Source of the DNA: JBAZMA01 sp041649995
GTDB taxonomy: Bacteria; Omnitrophota; Gorgyraeia; Velamenicoccales; Velamenicoccaceae
DNA length: 37,648 nucleotides
NCBI GenBank assembly: GCA_041649995.1
Contig: JBAZMA010000014.1
Span: forward strand, 1-37,648
Direction of reading: 5' to 3'
Below, in pieces: positions 1 through 7,204 of this stretch. Made by a program: the position numbers and the translations under genes. Within the stretch, counting starts at the first letter, position 1, and every line of letters starts with the position of its first letter. The notes beneath the pieces are model-generated. The model made no database searches. It saw nothing but the letters and a program-made list of their open reading frames with translations, and was not told where the DNA came from.

Positions 1-127
1 CTATGTCCTGCGCCTGCCTTTGTATCAGGTCAACACCAAAGACGTCACGATCAGGGAAGAGACCTTCTATTTTGAGAAAGGCGGTCAGATCTTTGTTTTG
101 AGCTATAAGAACATCGCGGAAGATTTT
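1..127 (+). repeat. 127-bp direct repeat, copy 1 (within PsbP-like gene)
   Basis: Base-for-base identical to 1807-1933, at an offset of 1806. The copy begins at or before the window edge, so the true repeat is at least 127 bp. The identity includes synonymous positions, which points to a recent tandem duplication or gene conversion and not to protein-level constraint. Confidence 0.95.
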
Positions 128-181
128 CTGGCTAAAAAGGACCGTTTTGCAATTGTCCGTAAAACGCTGAGGATCAAATGA
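1..181 (+). CDS. PsbP-like secreted protein, C-terminal fragment
   Basis: The reading frame is open from the window edge to a TGA at 179-181. It encodes the last 59 residues of a protein that closely resembles the C-terminus of the one at 1412-1978. The first 127 bases are identical to 1807-1933 in the same frame; the two proteins then diverge at their ends, this one finishing in a basic tail (VRKTLRIK). The stop overlaps the ATG of the next gene (ATGA at 178-181), so the two are probably translationally coupled. The N-terminus and signal peptide lie outside the window. The PsbP/Mog1-like assignment is taken from the full-length neighbour and is tentative. Confidence 0.7.
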   Translation, partial: YVLRLPLYQVNTKDVTIREETFYFEKGGQIFVLSYKNIAEDFLAKKDRFAIVRKTLRIK

Positions 182-1395
182 AGCGCAGTGAGGCGCGCGC
201 GCCGAACGGCAGGGAAGGGGAGCGGGGCGTTCTGGAGTTTGTCCTGATCTTTGTTTTTATCGCGGGTTCCCTGTTGTTCGCGGCCCTGAATTTTATCAAA
301 CCGTCCACGACCAAGGTTTATTCCGATACAGGAATGATGCTGGCAAGGCAGGGCGGTTTGATCTCCGAAGATGTCGGCATGCCTGTCAATCTCTCGGAGA
401 CAGCCGGGGTTGGGTTGGGCGTTGACGGAATTCCCGGCGCGGGCAGCGGTTCTTCCGGTTCCGGCGGAAGCGGCGGTTTGGGCAGCGGCGGTGGATGGGG
501 CGGCGGCGGAGGCAGTATTGGCGGCGGCGGAGGCTCGGGGGGAGGCGGAGGTTCGGGGGGGTCTGGCAGCGGCAGCGGGGGCGGCAGTATTGGAGGAGGC
601 GGGACTCCCTCAGGGGGAGACGCCTGGGGCGGAGGGGGAGGAGCCGCTGGAACAGCCAGGACATTTCCGGATACGCCCATTGTTATTGCCAATGACGGAT
701 TTTTGAGCCTCGGGTGGGCCGCGGCCACCGGCAGTCCGGTATCCTACAGCATTTACAGAACAACCTCGGCATCCGGGCCTTACGAGTTGTTTGCCGATGA
801 TTGGCCATCGACTTATTTTATCGATCTCTGGGCGGAAAACGATCAGACGTATTATTACAGGATTGACGCTGTTTACGCCGACACAGGCATTGTTTCTTCT
901 TCGACGATTTCCGCGACGCCTTCGGCAAGCTCAGCGTACGCCCAAAAAACGGCCCTGGCGCTTTCGACGCTTGCCGGTTCGGTCCAGGGGGCGCCCCTGG
1001 CGGAGAAGATCGATGCGTATGACGTGAGCGTTGGTTTCGGAAGCGGCGTTTCGGGCGCGCTGGGCTGGTATTCGCCGTTATTCAATACGATCATCATTGA
1101 TATCTCTCAGGATAATTTATCCAAAAATGTCCAGGCCTCAATCCTTTCCCATGAAGGAACGCATGCCTGGTGGGCCAATGACATGTCTCAAGGGCAGCCT
1201 GCCAGGGGCGCCAACACAGGTGACAGTATCGACCAGGAATATCACGCCTTTGTCAACGGGGCCGGCGTCTGGAACGAAGTCAAGGGCGCGGAAACAGACT
1301 TAAACCAGGATGGCTGGGCCTCTGTGATCGCGCTGGGGGAAGCGGATGCCAAGGAAATCATCAGGAGCGCTTATCCCGATCTCCCGGAATATTAA
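178..1395 (+). CDS. Pilin-anchored, Gly-rich protein with FN3-like and HEGTH zincin-like domains
   Basis: 405 residues. Residues 15-40 form a charged-then-hydrophobic segment (ERGVLEFVLIFVFIAG) like a class III/Flp-TadE pilin leader, with a Glu five residues into the hydrophobic stretch. Residues 85-157 are almost pure Gly/Ser, a flexible linker. Residues 163-247 look like a fibronectin type III fold (SYSIYRTTSASGPY, TYYYRIDAVYADTG). The C-terminal domain has a zinc-protease motif, HEGTH at 325-329, with a candidate third ligand E354 in DQEYHAF. This suggests a metallopeptidase displayed on the surface or on a pilus-like structure. ATG 178 overlaps the stop of the preceding PsbP-like gene. 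The domain order is clear; the substrate and proteolytic activity are unknown, and no named family was recognised. Confidence 0.75.
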   Translation: MKRSEARAPNGREGERGVLEFVLIFVFIAGSLLFAALNFIKPSTTKVYSDTGMMLARQGGLISEDVGMPVNLSETAGVGLGVDGIPGAGSGSSGSGGSGGLGSGGGWGGGGGSIGGGGGSGGGGGSGGSGSGSGGGSIGGGGTPSGGDAWGGGGGAAGTARTFPDTPIVIANDGFLSLGWAAATGSPVSYSIYRTTSASGPYELFADDWPSTYFIDLWAENDQTYYYRIDAVYADTGIVSSSTISATPSASSAYAQKTALALSTLAGSVQGAPLAEKIDAYDVSVGFGSGVSGALGWYSPLFNTIIIDISQDNLSKNVQASILSHEGTHAWWANDMSQGQPARGANTGDSIDQEYHAFVNGAGVWNEVKGAETDLNQDGWASVIALGEADAKEIIRSAYPDLPEY

Positions 1396-1411
1396 TTCAT
1401 GACGTTTTTCT

Positions 1412-1978
1412 ATGAAAAAACTTTTTTTTCGTTGCGGAGTTGTCTTATGCTGTTTTTTTACGGGCCTCTTCCAGGGAGTATGCATGGAATCTGAAAGTCA
1501 GTCCTACCAGTCCTCTTTGTGTTCTTTCCGTTATCCCAAAGGCTGGACTTTGAGGGAATCCAAAGGGACCAAAGACGTCTACACCCAGGTCCATGTCTTC
1601 GGCGAGCTTAACAAGGACCTGGGTTTCGGCCCTTCGATCACGCTGACGGTTTATCCCGCGAAAGAGGCCGGAGGAAAATTCTCATCCGCCGCGGAATTGG
1701 CCAAGGACAGGCTCCAGAAGACGGGCCGTCTTTCCGGATACAAGCTGGAATCCCAAACGAAGGCGACGCTAGCTTCCGGAACCATGGCCGAAGTTTATAC
1801 AGTCAGCTATGTCCTGCGCCTGCCTTTGTATCAGGTCAACACCAAAGACGTCACGATCAGGGAAGAGACCTTCTATTTTGAGAAAGGCGGTCAGATCTTT
1901 GTTTTGAGCTATAAGAACATCGCGGAAGATTTTATTTCTGATAAACCTGCCTTCAGGGAATTCCTGGATTCGTTCTAA
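1412..1978 (+). CDS. PsbP-like secreted protein
   Basis: 188 residues with an N-terminal signal peptide (MKKLFFRCGVVLCCFFTGLF) followed by a small globular domain. The segment SLCSFRYPKGWTLRES matches the start of PsbP/Mog1-like or DUF1795-type domains, in which an F-x-YP-x-GW strand opens the fold. No catalytic residues are evident. The lipobox is poor (QGVC), so it is probably secreted or periplasmic and not lipidated. It begins 16 bp after the protease-like gene and is paralogous to the truncated gene at 1-181, with which it shares 127 identical bases. The three genes form one apparent operon with the protease-like gene in the middle. The function is unknown; the family call comes from motif resemblance only. 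Confidence 0.7.
   Translation: MKKLFFRCGVVLCCFFTGLFQGVCMESESQSYQSSLCSFRYPKGWTLRESKGTKDVYTQVHVFGELNKDLGFGPSITLTVYPAKEAGGKFSSAAELAKDRLQKTGRLSGYKLESQTKATLASGTMAEVYTVSYVLRLPLYQVNTKDVTIREETFYFEKGGQIFVLSYKNIAEDFISDKPAFREFLDSF
1807..1933 (+). repeat. 127-bp direct repeat, copy 2 (within PsbP-like gene)
   Basis: Identical to 1-127. Similarity stops abruptly at 1934, where the two C-termini become unrelated. Confidence 0.95.
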
Positions 1979-2092
1979 TTCAAGAATGAGAGCTTTGAGG
2001 AAAATAGGGGCCTGGGATCATTTTTGCGTTCCTTTATGAGGGCTTCTTGAAGCGCCTCAATCACACTCGAGCAAGGCCAAAAGGACAGCGCC

Positions 2093-2821
2093 ATGCATCA
2101 TAACTTCATAGATGAATACAGCGACAGGGATTCTTTTCTTCATCAACGTGATCCGCGCTGTAAAATTATTATTTTTCTGGTTTTCCTGTTTTTGGTGCTC
2201 AGGCTTTCTCCGGGAAGCCTTTGCGGATTTGCCGGTTACGGCCTTTTGCTTTCGGCGCTGGTCCTGTTGTCGGGATTGCCGCTTTCGGCGATTCTTCGCA
2301 GGATCCTGACGGTGCTTCCCTTTGTTTTTCTGACTGCCTGGTCCATGTTCTCGGTGTCCGGGAAACCGGCCGGGCCCGCTTTCCTGTCGATCATTTTAAA
2401 ATCTTTTTACGCCCTGGTCGCTGTTTTCCTGCTGGTTTCGACGACCGCCTTTCCCAGCCTCTTGAAGGCCCTGGAATGGCTGCGATGCCCCACGATCATG
2501 ATCCGTATGCTCGCTTTTTTGTACCGTTACATTTATCTTTTTCTGGATGAGTTCATGAAGATGCGCCAGGCCCAGGCCTCCCGGACAGCGGCCAGGCCAA
2601 AAACCGCAAAGGCCCTCCAGGCCTTTTCGAGCATCCTGGCCCATTTATTCGTGCGTTCCTATGAAAAGGGCGAGAGGGTCTACCAGGCCATGTGCAGCCG
2701 GGGTTATAATGGTTCTGTCCCCGGCATCAGCCGTCTGCGCGCTCAGCGTTCGGACTATATTTTTTGCGCCGCGTCCTTTGCGTCCTTTATCCTGATGGAG
2801 GCTTTATGCCGCTCGCTGTAG
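2093..2821 (+). CDS. cbiQ: ECF transporter transmembrane component CbiQ/EcfT
   Basis: 242 residues, the usual length for CbiQ. It opens with the family's typical soluble head (HNFIDEYSDRDSFLHQRDPRCK), has about five hydrophobic segments, and carries the coupling helices that contact the ATPases: SRTAARPK near 162-169, then LAHLFVRSYEKGERVYQAM and the conserved Ala-Arg-Gly-type motif SRGYNG. In cobalt or nickel ECF systems this protein links the substrate-binding S component to the ATPase CbiO. cbiO overlaps its 3' end. No cbiM or cbiN lies in the 2 kb upstream, so the S component must be elsewhere, and the substrate cannot be assigned from this locus. The CbiQ-type sequence favours Co or Ni. 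Confidence 0.92.
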   Translation: MHHNFIDEYSDRDSFLHQRDPRCKIIIFLVFLFLVLRLSPGSLCGFAGYGLLLSALVLLSGLPLSAILRRILTVLPFVFLTAWSMFSVSGKPAGPAFLSIILKSFYALVAVFLLVSTTAFPSLLKALEWLRCPTIMIRMLAFLYRYIYLFLDEFMKMRQAQASRTAARPKTAKALQAFSSILAHLFVRSYEKGERVYQAMCSRGYNGSVPGISRLRAQRSDYIFCAASFASFILMEALCRSL

Positions 2822-3519
2822 AGGTGGAGCAGTTGAATTTTTCCTATCCGGACGGAACCAAGGTTTTGGAGGGCTTGACATTTGCCATTGAGGAGGGTTC
2901 CTCGGTCGGCCTGATCGGCCCCAACGGCGCCGGAAAAACGACCCTTTTGCTGCATTTGAACGGGATCCTCAAAGGCCAGGGCCGTATCAGGATCTTCGGG
3001 ACCGAGATCACCCAGGACAGCCTTTTTGAAATCCGGCGGCAGGTCGGCCTTGTTTTTCAGGATCCCGACAGCCAGCTGTTTATGCCCTCGGTTTTTGATG
3101 ACGTCGCCTTCGGCCCCTTGAACATGGGATTAGACGCCCAGGAGGTCAAGCGGCGCGTGCGGGGAACGCTGGCCGCCGTTGACATGCAGGACAGCATGGA
3201 AAGGGCATCCCATCATTTGAGTTTCGGCGAAAAAAAACGCGTCTGCGTCGCGACGGTGCTGGCCATGGAGCCCCGCCTTCTGGTTTTGGATGAGCCGACC
3301 AGCAACCTGGATCCGGGGCACAGGCAGCAGTTGATCCAGATATTAAAAGACGTCCCTGTCACAAAGCTGATCGCCTCGCATGATTTGGATATGATCCAGT
3401 CCCTTACCGAGAAAGTGATCCTGTTGACCCACGGGCAGATGGCTGCCTACGGCCCGACGAAACAGATCCTGATGGACAGGGAATCGCTGAAGCGTCACGG
3501 ATTTACATTTTTATCCTGA
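2806..3519 (+). CDS. cbiO: ECF transporter ATP-binding protein CbiO
   Basis: 237 residues from ATG 2806, which has GGAGG at 2797-2801 just upstream. An in-frame ATG at 2764 would extend further into cbiQ and lacks support. It has Walker A GPNGAGKTT (38-46), Q-loop FQDPDSQLF, signature LSFGEKKR (138-145), Walker B LLVLDE (158-163) and H-loop ASHD. The signature departs from LSGGQ in the way common for CbiO. It hydrolyses ATP at the inner membrane to drive the CbiQ-S-component module. It overlaps cbiQ by 16 bp, so the two are co-translated. Confidence 0.93.
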   Translation: MPLAVEVEQLNFSYPDGTKVLEGLTFAIEEGSSVGLIGPNGAGKTTLLLHLNGILKGQGRIRIFGTEITQDSLFEIRRQVGLVFQDPDSQLFMPSVFDDVAFGPLNMGLDAQEVKRRVRGTLAAVDMQDSMERASHHLSFGEKKRVCVATVLAMEPRLLVLDEPTSNLDPGHRQQLIQILKDVPVTKLIASHDLDMIQSLTEKVILLTHGQMAAYGPTKQILMDRESLKRHGFTFLS

Positions 3520-3610
3520 ACAGGAAAAGCGCGTTCTAAAAACACACTTTTCTTTTACGGTCCGCGATGTTATATTGAAACAGGAGGGTTGGCCTGTGCG
3601 TATTTGGCCG

Positions 3611-3660
3611 AAAAAAGCAAAAGGTCTTTCAGGAAAAACTGGGGGGCTTTTTTATTTTTT
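3611..3660 (+). terminator. Possible weak terminator between cbiO and the GGDEF gene
   Basis: An 8-base inverted repeat (AAAAAAGC near 3611, GCTTTTTT near 3647) encloses about 28 bases and runs into a T-rich stretch ending at 3660. The stem is A/T-rich with a large loop, so termination is only possible. The next gene starts 20 bases further on. Confidence 0.25.
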
Positions 3661-3679
3661 TAGGGTGGGGTGAGGCGCT

Positions 3680-6097
3680 ATGGATTACCTGGAAAATGTC
3701 CTGAAACCCGGAGATGAAGACCTGCCGTTGGCGTCCCGGCTTCTCTACCAGCTGATTGACGAAAAATACCGCACGCTGCTGGATGAATCCGGCGATCTGA
3801 TGTGTATCGTCGATCGGGCCGGGAAATTTATCTATGTCAACAGGCAGCTGGCGGACTCCCTGGGATATACCAAAAAGGAGCTCCTGCGTCTGCGGATGCG
3901 CCAGATCATTGATCCGGAAAGCCTTCAGGAGTTCGGGGAAAGGACCAGGGAGTTCCTGCGGACCAAGCGCATCCACCTGCCTCATTTTGTGTTGAAAACC
4001 AAATTGGGAGGCAGGGTTTTCGGAGAATTGAGTTCCGTCGCTTTCTACGATAACCAGGGGCGCTATTCCGGGGCCAAGGCGGTCTTCAAGGACATGACCC
4101 GGCTGATCGCCATCCAGAGGCTTGAGAAGAAATACGAATCCATGATGGAGGACGGGATCGATGCCCTGGACCATATCATTGTCATCCTGGACAAGGAATA
4201 CAGGATTCGCTGGGCCTCCAGCAGCGTGGGAAAATATTTCGGCCTGGATAAGGCCCGGATCGCCGGAGAAGATATGCGCCTGGTTCTCAAGGAGGCGCGG
4301 AAGAAAATCGTTGAAGGGGACGAAAACCTTTTTCTCGAGGAGGCCCTGTCCGCGTATCAGGCCCGGCGGCCGGCGCGGCGCGTGGAATTCCGGTTGAAGA
4401 GACAGGGCGGCCAGGGGCCGTTTTTCATGGAATATCATGGTTATCCCATCGCCCACGGAGAATTCAGCGGCGGCCGCGTGGAGATCTTTCGTGACATCAC
4501 GGAACGCAAGAGATCCGAAGAGACGCTGGAATATTATTATCAGCAGATCCACGGCATTATGGAGCACGCGGTGGAAGGCGTCCTGGAACTGCGCACGGAC
4601 AATACGGTCCGCTTCATCAACAAAAGCCTGCTGGATAAGCTGGGATACGCGGAGACGGAAATTCTCGACCGCAGCCTGTATGATTTTATTCTTCCCGACG
4701 AACACCGGAGGCTTGTCGCCGTCAAACTGATCCGCCAGGCCAGGGAGGTAACCCTTCTTAAGAAAGACGGGAGTTTTCTCTATGGTTTGATGTCCTGCAT
4801 CCCGCTCGTTTTCGGTCCGGCGATGACCCACGCCCTGTGTTTTATCACGGATATCAGCGAACCGAAGATGGTGTCCTTGAAGCTGCGTGACGCCAACCTG
4901 ACCCTGCGCGCGCTCAACGCCTCCCTTTTGGAGAATTCGCTGTTGGATGTGCGAACAGGCGTTTACAATGACCGCTATCTCCACGAGAGGCTTCAGGAAG
5001 AAGTCCGGCGGGCGCGGCGGTTCTTCCGGCCGTTCTCTGTGGTCATGATCGATTTGGATTTTTTTAAATCAGTCAATGACGCCTACGGCCATCTGTTCGG
5101 AGATGAGGTCTTGAGAGGTTTTGCCGGGCTCCTGAAAGGGGCGGTGAGAGCGACGGATATCGTGGTGAGGGCCGGGGGAGAGGAATTCGTTGTTTTTTGT
5201 CCGGATACCGACGGCGTGGGCGCCCTTCGTGTCGCCCAGAAGATCGCCCAGGCTTTGCAAAAAACGCCGCTGGGCAACAAGGAATTGCAGTTGATGGTGA
5301 CGGCGAGCATGGGTATCGCTTCTTACCCCGAGGCCGGCATTTATGAGCCTCTGGCCCTGCTGGAGGCGTCGGACCAGGCGATGTACAAGAGCAAGATCCT
5401 CGGCCGCAACAGGATCACGATTTTCAACAAAGGCATGGCTGCCGCCGCCGAGGCCCAGTCCGGCGCTTTTCAGGCGGAGGCGATGCCGGCCATCAAGGAA
5501 AGGTTGGCCAATATCAACCTGAGGAACGAAGAAGCCGTGCTGGAGTCCTTGAGGCCTTTGAGCCGGCAGGTGGGCAAGAGGCTTGGGTATGGCGAAGAGT
5601 ATGCCCAGCGCTTGATGGAGAATATGCGTCTTTTGTGCGAAGAGCTGGATTGGCCCGCATGCGATCTGCGCAATGCCAAAAGGGCGGGGTTTCTCTGCAA
5701 TCTTGGATTTTTGGGCCTGCCGTCTGAAATCCTGGCCAAGGCCCTGTTGAACAGAGAAGAGAACAGTTTGATCCGTCATCATCCGCTGGCCAGCGTCTCT
5801 CTAATCGATGATATTCCTTTTCTCTATCCCCTCAAAGAAGTCATCCTGAGCCATCATGAGCGTTATGACGGCCGCGGTTATCCCAAAGGGCTTAAGGGAG
5901 AAGAAATCCCGCCGGTTTCAAGAATGATCGCGGTGGCTGAAGCCTATGAAGCCATGATTTCTCCGAGGCCCTACAGGCCCAAGCCCTATAGCCGGACGGA
6001 GGCCGCGGATCTGCTTCGAAAAGAAGCGGGCCTGCAGTTTGACCCCGGGATTGTTGATTGCTTCCTTCGCCGGGCCCTGCCTTCTTCATCCGATTAA
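3680..6097 (+). CDS. PAS-PAS-PAS-GGDEF-HD-GYP-like signalling protein
   Basis: 805 residues, soluble, with no membrane segment. Three PAS-like sensor domains lie at about 28-145, 160-275 and 285-395 (FIYVNRQLADSLGYTKKEL; FRDITERKRSEE; FINKSLLDKLGYAETEIL). A GGDEF domain at 423-583 has the active-site sequence GGEEF (499-503) and an inhibitory-site RxxD (RATD, 490-493) exactly five residues upstream, so it should make c-di-GMP with product inhibition. The C-terminal 610-800 is HD-GYP-like. HHERYDGRGYP (725-735) and RHHP (699-702) are intact, but the first motif, normally HDIGKIGIP, reads CNLGFLGLP (673-681) and lacks the metal-binding His-Asp. It is therefore probably a synthase whose hydrolase half is inactive or regulatory. 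It appears monocistronic. Confidence 0.9.
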   Translation: MDYLENVLKPGDEDLPLASRLLYQLIDEKYRTLLDESGDLMCIVDRAGKFIYVNRQLADSLGYTKKELLRLRMRQIIDPESLQEFGERTREFLRTKRIHLPHFVLKTKLGGRVFGELSSVAFYDNQGRYSGAKAVFKDMTRLIAIQRLEKKYESMMEDGIDALDHIIVILDKEYRIRWASSSVGKYFGLDKARIAGEDMRLVLKEARKKIVEGDENLFLEEALSAYQARRPARRVEFRLKRQGGQGPFFMEYHGYPIAHGEFSGGRVEIFRDITERKRSEETLEYYYQQIHGIMEHAVEGVLELRTDNTVRFINKSLLDKLGYAETEILDRSLYDFILPDEHRRLVAVKLIRQAREVTLLKKDGSFLYGLMSCIPLVFGPAMTHALCFITDISEPKMVSLKLRDANLTLRALNASLLENSLLDVRTGVYNDRYLHERLQEEVRRARRFFRPFSVVMIDLDFFKSVNDAYGHLFGDEVLRGFAGLLKGAVRATDIVVRAGGEEFVVFCPDTDGVGALRVAQKIAQALQKTPLGNKELQLMVTASMGIASYPEAGIYEPLALLEASDQAMYKSKILGRNRITIFNKGMAAAAEAQSGAFQAEAMPAIKERLANINLRNEEAVLESLRPLSRQVGKRLGYGEEYAQRLMENMRLLCEELDWPACDLRNAKRAGFLCNLGFLGLPSEILAKALLNREENSLIRHHPLASVSLIDDIPFLYPLKEVILSHHERYDGRGYPKGLKGEEIPPVSRMIAVAEAYEAMISPRPYRPKPYSRTEAADLLRKEAGLQFDPGIVDCFLRRALPSSSD

Positions 6098-6140
6098 GTG
6101 CGGGTGATTCCCGGGCCGTTCCGTAGTTCCATAAATCTTG

Positions 6141-6168
6141 TTGAAGCTTCATACGCTTGATGTATAAT
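6141..6168 (+). promoter_or_regulatory. Sigma70-type promoter for the PG-binding lipoprotein operon
   Basis: -35 TTGAAG at 6141-6146 and a consensus -10 TATAAT at 6163-6168, with a 16-bp spacer. It lies about 160 bp upstream of the lipoprotein gene at 6329, leaving a long leader that contains a hairpin at 6213-6233. Confidence 0.75.
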
Positions 6169-6212
6169 ACATTTTGATTTTTCATTTGTTTATGTTATAT
6201 TACCTCGACGCA

Positions 6213-6233
6213 TCGCGCTGTTTGGAAGCGCGA
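6213..6233 (+). other. Hairpin in the leader of the lipoprotein operon
   Basis: TCGCGCT (6213-6219) pairs perfectly with AGCGCGA (6227-6233) around a 7-base loop, inside the roughly 150-nt leader transcribed from the promoter at 6141. It has no T-tract, so it is not a terminator; it may stabilise the mRNA. No known riboswitch class was recognised. Confidence 0.4.
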
Positions 6234-6328
6234 GTCGGCCTGCGGAGCGTTTGGGGATTTTTGTTAAGAAAATATCGTGCTAAAGAATAGATGGAATAGA
6301 GATTTTATCCACAGGAAAAGGGGGTTTT

Positions 6329-6727
6329 ATGCAGAGATTGCGGCTGATCATGACAGGGTTGGGAGTACTTTTTTTGGTTGTCGGATGCGCGTCTACGCGT
6401 ACAACGGCGTCTCTTGAGAATCGTGTGCAGATTTTGGAAAGCCGGATACAGTCCCTGGAGGGGCAGACAGGAGAAAGCCCTGATACGGACGTTTCTTCCT
6501 ACGGCATCATGCCGGAGACGGCGGTTTCCGTTTCCGCGGATTCCTTGACAAAAAAACAGATCCAGATGGCCCTGAGAAATGCCGGCTATTATGACGGCGC
6601 TGTGGATGGGAAGGTCGGGCCGAAAACAACATCCGCTATCAAGAAATTTCAGGCGGATATGGGCCTGAAGGCCGACGGGATCGCCGGGAAGAAAACAAAA
6701 GAGAAACTCGTAAAGTATCTGCCGTAA
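6329..6727 (+). CDS. Peptidoglycan-binding (PF01471-type) lipoprotein
   Basis: 132 residues. A lipoprotein signal ends in VVGC with lipidated Cys20. A short coiled coil (LENRVQILESRIQSLEGQ, about 29-46) follows, and then one peptidoglycan-binding domain at 73-131 (IQMALRNAGYYDGAVDGKVGPKTTSAIKKFQ). The product should be a membrane-anchored protein touching the cell wall, perhaps a trimer or dimer through the coiled coil. It has a strong purine-rich ribosome site (AAAAGGGGG) and its own promoter at 6141. A second lipoprotein with the same terminal domain follows 17 bp downstream, which suggests duplication. Confidence 0.88.
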   Translation: MQRLRLIMTGLGVLFLVVGCASTRTTASLENRVQILESRIQSLEGQTGESPDTDVSSYGIMPETAVSVSADSLTKKQIQMALRNAGYYDGAVDGKVGPKTTSAIKKFQADMGLKADGIAGKKTKEKLVKYLP

Positions 6728-6744
6728 CCAGAAAGGATTTTTCC

Positions 6745-7200
6745 GTGAAGCGCATTTTTGTGATCGTGGCGGCCCTCTGTTTTGCCTTGGCGAGCGGCTG
6801 CGGCAGGGGTTCGGACAGAAAACAGATGTCTGTTTCGGAAGAAGGCATTCTGAACGTGACGGAAGCCGACTCTCTTCTGGCTCCTTCCGCCGATGAAGCG
6901 ATTGAATTGACCGCCGATAACGCGGCCGCGGACCCTGTGACTGTGGAAGTTCCCGTTCTCATCAAAGAGGGCGGTCTTCTCAGCCAGGACAAGCCGGATG
7001 CCGGCGGCATTCAGCGGGCGCTCAAAGACCTGGGCTATTACCAGGGAGAAATCGACGGCAAGCTGGGGCCTAAGTCCAAGGCCGCGATCAGGGAATTCCA
7101 GAGCAAAACCGGTCTCGCGGTGGATGGAAAAGTGGGGCCGAAGACCTGGGCCGCCCTTCGGGAGGCTTTAGAAAACCGGGCCGTTCCCGCGGAGCTATAA
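6745..7200 (+). CDS. Peptidoglycan-binding (PF01471-type) lipoprotein
   Basis: 151 residues from a GTG start (AAAGGA about ten bases upstream). The lipobox is LASGC with Cys19. A low-complexity acidic spacer (20-85) leads to one peptidoglycan-binding domain at about 92-145 (IQRALKDLGYYQGEIDGKLGPKSKAAIREFQ). The domain is closely related to that of the preceding gene, while the spacers are unrelated. It should sit at the membrane with its C-terminus on peptidoglycan. pckG begins 4 bp after its stop, so all three are likely co-transcribed, although no functional link to PEP metabolism is evident. Confidence 0.87.
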   Translation: MKRIFVIVAALCFALASGCGRGSDRKQMSVSEEGILNVTEADSLLAPSADEAIELTADNAAADPVTVEVPVLIKEGGLLSQDKPDAGGIQRALKDLGYYQGEIDGKLGPKSKAAIREFQSKTGLAVDGKVGPKTWAALREALENRAVPAEL

Positions 7201-7204
7201 CAAA

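Noticed and set aside
3540..3660. Riboswitch (c-di-GMP or metal type) before the GGDEF gene
   Set aside because: A few short matches such as GCAAA and GGTC are present, but the conserved joining regions and paired elements of known classes could not be laid out.
3629..4984. 451-codon minus-strand open frame
   Set aside because: It is antisense to the PAS-GGDEF gene, with no recognisable domain, and its composition is what the codon bias of the real gene produces on the other strand.
6098..6328. Small RNA gene in the gap after the GGDEF gene
   Set aside because: The promoter and hairpin fit a leader of the following lipoprotein gene, and no terminator separates them.
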